A stretch of DNA of 10,155 nucleotides from Anaerolineae bacterium (lineage in GTDB: Bacteria; Chloroflexota; Anaerolineae; E26-bin7). A program made the translations under genes and the position numbers. Positions within the stretch are counted from its first letter, which is position 1. The number at the start of each line of letters is the position of its first letter. This document shows, one piece after another, positions 1 to 5,859 of this stretch. The DNA lies in assembly GCA_029933115.1 (NCBI GenBank), contig JAOZOT010000017.1:1-10155 (forward strand), read 5' to 3'. The notes under the pieces are model-generated. The model made no database searches. It saw only the letters and a list, made by a program, of their open reading frames with translations, and was not told where the DNA came from.

Positions 1-149
1 TTAAGTACAACCCTCTGTGAATTCGTTCCCAGATTACACCCGGCCGGCCGAGGGCGTTGCCCGTAACAGTTTAGTTTTGTGAGGGCATTCGGCCTGGCCC
101 CCGAGCTAATGAAGTTAAGAAAATAGTTCGGTAATCCGGCCCGACCCAG

Positions 150-172
150 GCGCGGGGCTGAAGTCCCCGCGC
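150..172. repeat. REP-like palindrome 1
   Basis: GCGCGGGG (150-157) and CCCCGCGC (165-172) form a perfect 8-bp stem around a 7-nt loop, CTGAAGT. The layout, a GC stem with a short pyrimidine/purine loop and repeated nearby with a different stem sequence, resembles the dispersed extragenic palindromes of many environmental bacteria. No T-tract follows on either strand, so it is not an obvious intrinsic terminator. Confidence 0.7.
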
Positions 173-183
173 TGAGAGGGCCA

Positions 184-246
184 AGCCCCTTTGGGGCTGA
201 GATGTGCCTTGTCTGGACCTGAAAACAGCCCGCAGGGCTTTGCCCT
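184..246. repeat. Two short hairpins between the larger palindromes
   Basis: AGCCCC (184-189) pairs with GGGGCT (193-198) over a TTT loop. AGGGC (234-238) pairs with GCCCT (242-246), also over TTT; an alternative pairing is AGCCC (227-231) with GGGCT (235-239). Both are short and could be degraded copies of the flanking palindromes. Confidence 0.5.
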
Positions 247-249
247 TTC

Positions 250-274
250 AGCCCGACGGCTTTAGCGTCGGGCT
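250..274. repeat. REP-like palindrome 2
   Basis: AGCCCGACG (250-258) and CGTCGGGCT (266-274) form a perfect 9-bp stem with loop GCTTTAG. The stem sequence differs from palindrome 1, but stem length (9 versus 8 bp) and loop length (7 nt) are alike. That suggests covarying copies of one element class rather than a direct duplication. Confidence 0.7.
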
Positions 275-431
275 TCCGCCGAAAGCACTTCGTTACCCGG
301 ATAATTTCTTAAGGTTCATTATCGCCAGGCGGGAGGCGGTGACTGCCCTCGTAGACAGTTGCTCACAAAACTTTCGCGCCCTTCGTGTTCAGGTGGCGAA
401 CCCTGTGGGAGGGTGAGGCTCTCCCTGAACC

Positions 432-467
432 AAAAACCCCGGCAGGAATTTGACCCTGCCGGGGTTT
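432..467 (-). terminator. Intrinsic terminator of the cold-shock gene
   Basis: A perfect 10-bp stem pairs CCCCGGCAGG (437-446) with CCTGCCGGGG (455-464) around an 8-nt loop, extended by A/T pairs on both sides. On the minus strand the stem is followed by TTTTT (436-432), a classical intrinsic terminator starting 18 nt beyond the cold-shock stop codon. The plus-strand side reads TTTGTTTATT after the stem, so it may also work in the other direction. Confidence 0.92.
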
Positions 468-484
468 GTTTATTGTGTGTCTCT

Positions 485-703
485 TTAATAACTGTAGAGC
501 TTCACCACATCGGCCGCCTGAGGACCCTTGGGGCTACTTTCGATAGTAAACTCCACACGTTCGCCCTCTTCCAGGTTGCGAAAACCCTCACCCTGGATAG
601 CCGAGAAGTGGACAAAGACATCATCGCCGTCTTCGCGCTCGATGAAGCCATAGCCCTTGGCGCGGCTGAACCACTTGACCGTGCCGACAGTTCTTTCACC
701 CAT
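485..703 (-). CDS. csp: Cold-shock-domain protein (CspA family)
   Basis: A 72-residue single cold-shock domain (OB fold) that binds single-stranded RNA or DNA in the cytoplasm, where family members melt mRNA structure or act in stress adaptation. The family start GTVKWF is at residues 7-12. The RNP1-like motif KGYGFI is at 16-21 and the RNP2-like motif VFVHF at 29-33; the end, ADVVKLY, is also typical. The length matches the family's usual 65-72 residues. The frame stays open for 50 codons further upstream, but the ATG at 703 is chosen because AGGAGGTG sits 9 nt before it and the upstream residues are not CSP-like. The gene has its own promoter (914-942), a leader of about 200 nt with hairpins, and a strong terminator. 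Whether it is cold-induced cannot be told; many family members are constitutive. Confidence 0.97.
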   Translation of the reverse strand: MGERTVGTVKWFSRAKGYGFIEREDGDDVFVHFSAIQGEGFRNLEEGERVEFTIESSPKGPQAADVVKLYSY

Positions 704-712
704 CGTCTTATA

Positions 713-720
713 CACCTCCT
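713..720 (-). promoter_or_regulatory. Ribosome binding site fixing the csp start
   Basis: AGGAGGTG on the minus strand, 9 nt before the ATG at 703, is an almost full match to the anti-Shine-Dalgarno sequence. It rules in the short 72-residue product over the longer open frame that starts at 853. Confidence 0.9.
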
Positions 721-744
721 TCCCCATTTTCTTACTGTAGGGCG

Positions 745-787
745 AAGTGAGTCTGTCCCTTGGTCCTGCCGCCGGCCAAGGCCACTT
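745..787 (-). other. Hairpin in the csp leader, close to the RBS
   Basis: In the minus-strand transcript CCTTGG (781-776) pairs with CCAAGG (763-758) around a 12-nt GC-rich loop. Outer blocks AAGTG (787-783) and CACTT (749-745) can extend the structure, with an 8-nt asymmetric internal loop. It ends 24 nt before the Shine-Dalgarno sequence, so it does not directly hide it. It may be part of a structured leader of the kind known from csp mRNAs. Confidence 0.45.
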
Positions 788-797
788 TTCCAGCCCG

Positions 798-843
798 GCT
801 CTTACAAAGAAACCGCCCAGGGGCGTAAGAAGCTTGGGCGGTT
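798..843 (-). terminator. Terminator-like hairpin with alternative pairing in csp leader
   Basis: On the minus strand AACCGCCCA (843-835) pairs perfectly with TGGGCGGTT (819-811), and TTTCTTTGT starts at the end of the stem, so it looks like an intrinsic terminator. It lies about 65 nt inside the leader that follows the csp promoter. Its loop contains GCTTCTTAC (833-825), which can pair, with one bulged base, with GTAAGAGC (805-798) just beyond the U-tract. The two helices interleave, so they are either mutually exclusive or a tight pseudoknot. This is consistent with attenuation. Alternatively it is simply the terminator of the upstream operon, leaky enough to let csp be expressed. Confidence 0.55.
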
Positions 844-913
844 CATCGTGCATTTACCACTACTGCGGTACAGGCGATCTCCGAAACAAGAACTTACTAC
901 GTCCTACATTACT

Positions 914-942
914 AGTATATCACCTCTTTTAATTTCTGTCAA
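914..942 (-). promoter_or_regulatory. Sigma70-type promoter of csp
   Basis: On the minus strand TTGACA (942-937) is followed after exactly 17 nt by TATACT (919-914). That is a perfect -35 hexamer, a 5-of-6 match at -10, and optimal spacing. It lies between the stop of the ATPase-propeller gene (960) and csp. The predicted transcript starts near 907, giving a leader of roughly 200 nt before the ATG at 703. Confidence 0.88.
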
Positions 943-959
943 ATTCGAGGGGCAAGCTC

Positions 960-3206
960 TCAGGGTCGCCAGACCGGCGTTTGGTCATTGGTCTCGTTGT
1001 CAGTCAGGTTAACGACCTCCCCTCCAGCATCGTTCATAGCGTAGATGTCCCAATCCCCATCGCGAATAGAATAGAAAACGATTCTACTCCCATCGGGTGA
1101 CCAACTGGGCCCGTGGTCATCGGCCATAGGATCGTTGCTCAGATTCCTCAACTGCTCTCCGTTGCGGTCCATGACATAGATTTCTGAACTTCCATCGCGG
1201 GTAGATTCAAAGGCTATCCACTGTCCGTCAGGTGACCAGGCAGGGGCGATGTCGTTCTCAGGATGCTCGGTCAGCCTGAGGGGCAGGGAGCCGCTGCTAT
1301 CCATGACGTATATCTCCCAATTGCCATCTCGCGTGGAGCAGAAGGCTATCTCTGCTGCATCGGGCGACCAGGATGGAGTCCAATCATCGGCCTCGTTCTC
1401 GGTCAGTCTGGTCACATCTGAGCCGTCAATCCCCATGACGTATATCTCCCAGTTGCCGTCACGGTACGAGACGAAAGCGATTCGCTCCCCGTCGGGTGAC
1501 CAGGCGGGCATCCAATCGTCGGCCGGGTGGTTAGTCAGGTTGACCTGATTACGGCCGTCGGCGTCCATGACGTAAATCTCGCGGTTCCCATCGCGGGTGG
1601 AGACGAAGACAATGTGCTCCCCATCGGGTGACCAGGCTGGGGTGGTATCGTCTCCCTCACTGTCGGTCAAGACGGTGATGTTGGCGCCATCAGCGTCCAT
1701 AACGCAGATTTGCCAGGGGGCGGTCCTCTCTTCCTTGCACATATAGGCGATGGCCGGTATGGTGCGCACTATGACGATAGGACGTGTGGGGGTCGGAGCG
1801 AAGGTGGGGGTGAAAGTAGGGCGCATCCTCTGGCTGATGGCCGTAGCCGTCGGGCTGGTCGGTGTGGTGACTCCCCCAATGAGTCCCCGACTGGCAAGCC
1901 AGGTGGAGACCGCCAATGAGCCCAACAGCACGGCGGCAAGAGCCAGTATGACGATGATCCAGCGGACCCACCAGGGATGGGCCTCTGCTCCTGGTAGGGG
2001 CTGTACTCCACTCGGCTGCACAGCGGTTGGCTGCTGGGATTCGGAGGGTTTGACTTGGACAGGCCATCGTATCGCCCGGTAGACTTCATCGGGTCTTTTG
2101 CTCCGGCTTAGCCAGATTCGCAACAGGTCTACGTTGAATCTGTAACTGAGGGCTCCCAGGCGTTCCAGGATGCCGCGCGCTGCCAGCGAGTCCAACGCTC
2201 CGGCTACCTCGTGCGGGTCTGCCCGTATCCCCCGCCTGGATAAGGCGCTGCTCACATCCTGCCGGGTGGCGATGCCGTGCCCCCCGCGCAGAGCTCCCAA
2301 GGTCGCCAGGATGATTTTCTCTTGGGGCGAGGAAGCCTCCCAGAGTTCGTGGAAATCGGGTATGCCCAGCTCCAGTAAGGCGTCTACAGCAGCTTCAACG
2401 TCCGAGAGAGTCGCCCGTCCGCTTCGGGCACAACGGTTGAAGATGGTGTAGCAGAGGAGCTGAATGAAGTAGGGGTGATTCGAGGTCAGCTCTATGATGC
2501 GCCTGGTCACACCCACGTCATAGTCCAACATGCCGCGCACCGGCTCCCGAATGAGCCTGGCAGCCTCTGGGCTGGCCAAGGAGCCGAGCTTGCGATAGGC
2601 GGCTGCGGCGAAAAGACGGGGATGCTCCTTGTCAAAATTCTCCGGGTGGCGAAGGGCCAGGATCAGCCGAATCCAGGGCTCGTCTTTCAGCACATCCGCC
2701 AGATGGGAGAGAAAGGCATGGGCCAACTCCATCCCGCCGGTGTCGGCCAGGGCTTCCAGGTTGTCGGTCATCAACACCAGTTGCTTGTCGCCAAGAGCCT
2801 CTCGAACCTGGGGGAGGAAGTGGTCAGCCAGGTAGGAGGGGTCTTTTTGCAAGTCGTCCGGGAGCGGTTCGGCCAGGGTCAAATCGTGCGCTGTACGTAA
2901 CCCCAGAGTCACCTCAACGCCTATCTCCCAGAGCAGGCCAGGCAGGTCCTTTTGCCTCGCACTTCGCAGATCCAGGAATATGGGGACGTAGCCTGGAGGG
3001 AGGTGGTGGATGAGATGTCTCAGCAGTGAGGTCTTGCCGATGCGCTGAGGCCCATGTACCACAAAAACGCGCCGGCCGCCGATCAGATTTTCCCTGACCC
3101 AGGCCAGGACCTCATCTCGGCCGAAGAACATCTTCTCCTCGCTCACCGGCCGGCCGGTATCGTAAGGGTTGACCAGTTCAGCCATGCTTTGTCGTTCCCC
3201 TGTCAT
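960..3206 (-). CDS. STAND-like ATPase with one TM helix and outside TolB-type propeller
   Basis: 748 residues in three parts. Residues about 15-370 are an AAA/STAND-like NTPase: NPYDTGRPV and FFGR lead-in, Walker A GPQRIGKTS (52-60), Walker B ending LVLMTDN (143-149, D148), a SNHPYFIQLLC motif (242-252), then winged-helix-like sequence to about 370. One hydrophobic helix (about 414-438) and a Thr/Pro-rich linker (447-476) follow. Residues about 484-748 form six propeller blades with repeated WSPDG, STRDG and EIYVMD motifs; the last strand (PVWRP) would close the ring with the first. Inferred topology: ATPase inside, propeller outside. The ATG overlaps the prs stop as ATGA. An ATG at 3185 has a better-spaced GGGGAA 9 nt upstream and may be the true start. 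Ligand and role are unknown; signal-coupled switching is an inference from STAND families. Confidence 0.85.
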   Translation of the reverse strand: MTGERQSMAELVNPYDTGRPVSEEKMFFGRDEVLAWVRENLIGGRRVFVVHGPQRIGKTSLLRHLIHHLPPGYVPIFLDLRSARQKDLPGLLWEIGVEVTLGLRTAHDLTLAEPLPDDLQKDPSYLADHFLPQVREALGDKQLVLMTDNLEALADTGGMELAHAFLSHLADVLKDEPWIRLILALRHPENFDKEHPRLFAAAAYRKLGSLASPEAARLIREPVRGMLDYDVGVTRRIIELTSNHPYFIQLLCYTIFNRCARSGRATLSDVEAAVDALLELGIPDFHELWEASSPQEKIILATLGALRGGHGIATRQDVSSALSRRGIRADPHEVAGALDSLAARGILERLGALSYRFNVDLLRIWLSRSKRPDEVYRAIRWPVQVKPSESQQPTAVQPSGVQPLPGAEAHPWWVRWIIVILALAAVLLGSLAVSTWLASRGLIGGVTTPTSPTATAISQRMRPTFTPTFAPTPTRPIVIVRTIPAIAYMCKEERTAPWQICVMDADGANITVLTDSEGDDTTPAWSPDGEHIVFVSTRDGNREIYVMDADGRNQVNLTNHPADDWMPAWSPDGERIAFVSYRDGNWEIYVMGIDGSDVTRLTENEADDWTPSWSPDAAEIAFCSTRDGNWEIYVMDSSGSLPLRLTEHPENDIAPAWSPDGQWIAFESTRDGSSEIYVMDRNGEQLRNLSNDPMADDHGPSWSPDGSRIVFYSIRDGDWDIYAMNDAGGEVVNLTDNETNDQTPVWRP
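978..1640 (-). repeat. Five tandem propeller repeats of about 132 bp
   Basis: Inside the ATPase-propeller gene, blades start with PAWSPDG-like motifs at residues 523, 567, 611, 655 and 700, a period of 44, 44, 44 and 45 codons. A degenerate further blade precedes them (484-522). Two copies keep almost identical DNA: the plus-strand stretch from 1301 (CCATGACGTATATCTCCCA) recurs exactly 132 bp later from 1433. This points to fairly recent duplication or exchange between blades. Confidence 0.85.
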
Positions 3207-4141
3207 TCATTAAACAGTTCTCCTACCGAAATCCCTTTATGTATGCGCCGGATGACCTCACCCAGAAGAGGGGCTACAGAAAGGACGGTGATGTTGGGCA
3301 GCATTTTTTCGGGAGGGATAGGGATGGTATTAGTAGTCACCATCTCTTTGATGGGGAGGTTTCGCAGGCGCTCGGTGGCGGGTGGGGAGAAAGTGGGATG
3401 GGTAAAGGAGAGGTAGATGTCTTTGGCGCCATGTTTTTTGACAATGTTCACCGCTTCGGCTACAGAGCCCGCCGTGTCTACCTCATCGTCAACGATGAGC
3501 ACGTTCTTCCCTTCCACGTCGCCGATGAGAGTCACAGCTTCACTATCTACTCCGGTCCGTCGCTTCTCGACGAAAGCCATCGGTAGATGCAACTTCTGAG
3601 CAAAATTTCGGCCTTTTTTGGCAAAGCCGAGGTCGGCGGTAACGATGACGGCATCTGACAGGTCCTTTTCCAAAAAGTAGTCGCTCAGGATATGGAAGGC
3701 GGTCAGTTCATCGCCGGGGATGCTGAAAAAGCCCTGAATCTGGCCGGCATGGAGGTCTATGGTTACGAAGCGGTTGGCCCCGGCTACGGTGATCATGTCT
3801 GCAATGAGGCGGGCGGTGATAGGCACCCGAGGCTGGTCCTTCTTGTCAGTTCGGCCATAGGAATAGAAGGGGATCACAGCGGTGATACGGTCGGCCGAGG
3901 CCCGTTTCAGCGTGTCAAGCATGATCAATAGCTCCATGATGTTTCGATTCACCGGCGCACAAGTTGGCTGGATGACGAACACATCCTGTCCACGCACACT
4001 CCGATGAAGCCTGACAAAAATGTTCTCATTGGGGAATTCAACGATGTCCACTCCGTCCAGGGATACGTTCAAGTACTTGGCAATCTCCTCAGCCAGGGGA
4101 CGGTTGGCAGTACCGCTGAAAATACGGATTTCTCCATACAT
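3203..4141 (-). CDS. prs: Ribose-phosphate pyrophosphokinase (PRPP synthetase)
   Basis: 312 residues, the normal class I length. The enzyme transfers pyrophosphate from ATP to ribose 5-phosphate, making PRPP for purine, pyrimidine, NAD, His and Trp synthesis in the cytoplasm. Recognised by SVRGQDVFVIQPT (48-60), APVNRNIMELLIM (62-74), DLHAGQIQGFF (129-139), the flexible-loop KRR (193-195) and the PRPP loop VLIVDDEVDTAGS (214-226). The adenine-site FxDGE is replaced by FPNEN (37-41), the usual YARQD by YGRTD, the ribose-phosphate loop reads TADLGFAKKGR, and KRRPRxN is KRRTGVD. So it is prs-like overall but divergent in substrate-contacting loops. AAGGAGG lies 10 nt before the ATG. The gene follows the kinase by 20 nt and overlaps the next gene by 4 nt. 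A second, canonical prs elsewhere in the genome is possible. Confidence 0.92.
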   Translation of the reverse strand: MYGEIRIFSGTANRPLAEEIAKYLNVSLDGVDIVEFPNENIFVRLHRSVRGQDVFVIQPTCAPVNRNIMELLIMLDTLKRASADRITAVIPFYSYGRTDKKDQPRVPITARLIADMITVAGANRFVTIDLHAGQIQGFFSIPGDELTAFHILSDYFLEKDLSDAVIVTADLGFAKKGRNFAQKLHLPMAFVEKRRTGVDSEAVTLIGDVEGKNVLIVDDEVDTAGSVAEAVNIVKKHGAKDIYLSFTHPTFSPPATERLRNLPIKEMVTTNTIPIPPEKMLPNITVLSVAPLLGEVIRRIHKGISVGELFNE

Positions 4142-4161
4142 CTAGTATAATCCTCCTTAAA

Positions 4162-5835
4162 CTACATTGTTTGCATTTTATGGTCTGGAAGAGGTAATTT
4201 GATGGTGAAAGTAGTTCCTTTGCCCACTTCACTTTCCACCTCTATATCCCCGCCATGCGCTTTGATGATGCCGTAGCTGACGGATAGCCCCAGTCCTGTT
4301 CCTTCCCCCACTTCTTTGGTGGTGAAAAAGGGGTCGAAGATATGCTGTATATTCTCCGGCGGGATGCCTGTTCCCGTATCGGCAAATATAACCTGCAACT
4401 CCGAGCCCGTCGTTCTGGTGGTGATGTGCAGGGTGCCCCCATCAGGCATAGCCTGATAAGCATTGAGCATGATGTTGATAAAGACCTGTTGGAGTTGGTT
4501 GGGGTCGGCCATAATGGAAGGCAGAGCCGAGTCGTAGCCTTTGATCAACTCGACGTTCTGGAGCGAGATTTGATGTTCCAGGAGTTCGCAGGAGGTGTCA
4601 ATCACCTCATTGATGTTGGTCGGATGGGGGGTGAGCCTGGAGCGTTGGGCGAAATCCAGCAGGTTTTGGACAATGCGTTTACAGTGCAGGCTCTCCTTCT
4701 CTATGATAGTCAGGGGCTTTTTCAAAGGATCGTCCGCAGAGAGCGTTTTCAGTATCCCCTGGGAGAAACCGAGGATGACCCCCACAGGGTTGTTGATCTC
4801 GTGAGCCACGCCGGCCGCCAGTTGTCCGATGGAAGCCAACTTTTCCGTTTGCAGCAATTGCTCCTGAGCAGCACGCAGTTCCCGAGTCCTCTCCTCAACC
4901 TTGCGTTCCAGTTCCTCACTCCAACGCCTGGTCTCTTCGTAGAGTTGGGCGTTCACTATGGCGATGGTGGCATAGTCGGCCAGGGCGGAGAGCAAATGCA
5001 CATCGTTGTCTGTGAAGGGCCTGGGTGAAATCTTGTTGTTCACTGTCAGAACGCCAATGACCTCATCTTTGGCTTTCAGCGGCACGTTGACCAGAGATTT
5101 GACCAAATAATCTGTCTTGACTTTGAGCGTTTCTTCGTCTCGGGTGCTTTGCAGTATTGGCTTGCCCGTCTTTACCACCTGGCCGGCGATGCTGTGCTCG
5201 ACCTTGAGTCTGAAGCCACGGGCGAATTTTTCGCCCAGGTTGCGCGCCGCGCGCAGGTATAGCTCCCCTGTGTCCTTATCCACCAGCAGCAGAGACCCTT
5301 CTTCGGCGCCGGTGACAAAAACAGCGGCCTCCACAATGCGGTTGAGAACCTTTTCCAGATCCAATAGCGAGGTAACCGATTTACCGACGCTATAGAGGAT
5401 GTTCAGTTCCTTCACCCTTCGCTTCAACTGCTGGCTTACGTCTCTCATTCCATCGCCCGCGAGGCGCTTCTCCGCCAGAGCACGGTCAATGGCCGCCAAC
5501 ATCTCTTCCACCTTGAAAGGTTTGATGATATAGTCTTTCGCCCCCAGGCGAAAAGCCTGCACGGCCGTCTCTTCAGAGCCCTGGAAAGCCATCAGGATAA
5601 CGGGGATATGCCGACCTTCGGCTTGCAGGGCCTCCAGCATCTCCAGGCCCGACATCCTGGGCGTCCTCAGATCGGTGATGATCAGGTCTGGCTCTTTTTC
5701 CAGAGCCAGTTGAAAGCCCTCTTCTCCATTATTGACAACCATGTAAGAATAACCGTGAGGACGGAGAACACTTTCCGTCATCAATTGGACGGCGTCCCTA
5801 TTGTTGTCAATGACCAGCACTTTCTCTCCGGCCAT
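4162..5835 (-). CDS. Soluble hybrid: receiver, GAF, histidine kinase
   Basis: 557 residues with no membrane segment. Receiver domain 1-125: D10, phospho-acceptor D55 in ITDLRTPRMSG, K105 in IIKPF. The usual second acidic residue is N11, and the switch Thr/Ser is A83 (VILMAFQGSEE). A GAF domain (about 150-297) could bind a small ligand. A coiled linker (about 300-332) leads to HisKA with H345 in GVAHEINNP. The ATPase domain has the N box (NIMLNAYQAM, 454-463), DTGTGIPP (486-493), FDPFFTTK (500-507) and GEGTGLGLS (510-518). The kinase half therefore looks intact. An N-terminal receiver ahead of GAF and kinase suggests a phosphorelay intermediate that receives phosphate or a cytoplasmic cue. No cognate output regulator is nearby. 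The RBS is modest (AAAGGGAA close to the ATG). It sits 24 nt behind the VanW gene. Confidence 0.93.
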   Translation of the reverse strand: MAGEKVLVIDNNRDAVQLMTESVLRPHGYSYMVVNNGEEGFQLALEKEPDLIITDLRTPRMSGLEMLEALQAEGRHIPVILMAFQGSEETAVQAFRLGAKDYIIKPFKVEEMLAAIDRALAEKRLAGDGMRDVSQQLKRRVKELNILYSVGKSVTSLLDLEKVLNRIVEAAVFVTGAEEGSLLLVDKDTGELYLRAARNLGEKFARGFRLKVEHSIAGQVVKTGKPILQSTRDEETLKVKTDYLVKSLVNVPLKAKDEVIGVLTVNNKISPRPFTDNDVHLLSALADYATIAIVNAQLYEETRRWSEELERKVEERTRELRAAQEQLLQTEKLASIGQLAAGVAHEINNPVGVILGFSQGILKTLSADDPLKKPLTIIEKESLHCKRIVQNLLDFAQRSRLTPHPTNINEVIDTSCELLEHQISLQNVELIKGYDSALPSIMADPNQLQQVFINIMLNAYQAMPDGGTLHITTRTTGSELQVIFADTGTGIPPENIQHIFDPFFTTKEVGEGTGLGLSVSYGIIKAHGGDIEVESEVGKGTTFTIKLPLPDHKMQTM

Positions 5836-5859
5836 GAGTTCCCTTTGCCCCTTGCCTGC

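Larger units (their letters stand above)
115..312. repeat. Split inverted repeat bracketing the palindrome cluster
   Basis: The left arm has TTAAGAAA (115-122) and ATCCGG (134-139). The right arm has CCGGAT (297-302) and TTTCTTAA (305-312). The two arms are reverse complements in matching order, with 11 nt between the blocks on the left and 2 nt on the right. About 157 nt, including all the palindromes, lies between the arms. This could be the decayed end of a small non-autonomous element, a long-range RNA stem, or chance. No target-site duplication is evident. Confidence 0.3.
1..431. other. Gene-free region with clustered palindromes
   Basis: I see no convincing protein or RNA gene here. 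The only open frame of any length (204-416, plus strand) runs straight through GC-rich palindromes, has no family resemblance and has no good ribosome binding site. The stretch lies downstream of the cold-shock gene and its terminator. It holds three clear hairpin-forming palindromes between 150 and 274, minor ones at 184-246, and a weak long-range stem at 387-393/424-430 (GTTCAGG/CCTGAAC). An unrecognised structured RNA cannot be excluded by eye. Confidence 0.6.

Noticed and set aside
204..416. Plus-strand open frame of 70 codons
   Set aside because: It runs through the hairpin cluster, resembles no family, and lacks a ribosome binding site; composition reflects the palindromes.
1..480. tRNA, rRNA or CRISPR array in the gene-free region
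   Set aside because: No cloverleaf arrangement with a TTCRANY-type T-loop and CCA-side stem was found, and the palindromes are not regularly spaced identical repeats.
704..853. 50-residue N-terminal extension of the cold-shock protein
   Set aside because: The frame is open, but the extension lacks family similarity, covers the leader hairpins, and the strong AGGAGGTG site fixes the start at 703.
359..1012. Plus-strand open frame of 217 codons
   Set aside because: It is antisense to the cold-shock gene, its promoter and terminator; the minus-strand gene has clear domain motifs and signals.
978..1640. Tandem 132-bp DNA repeats as a satellite or CRISPR-like array
   Set aside because: They stay in frame, vary at codon third positions, and encode propeller blades with WSPDG motifs, so protein repetition explains them.
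4342..5028. Plus-strand open frame of 228 codons, and similar ones at 6280-6963 and 8039-8818
   Set aside because: These are mirror frames of well-supported minus-strand genes (kinase, VanW, MNT/acidic protein) and show no recognisable domains.
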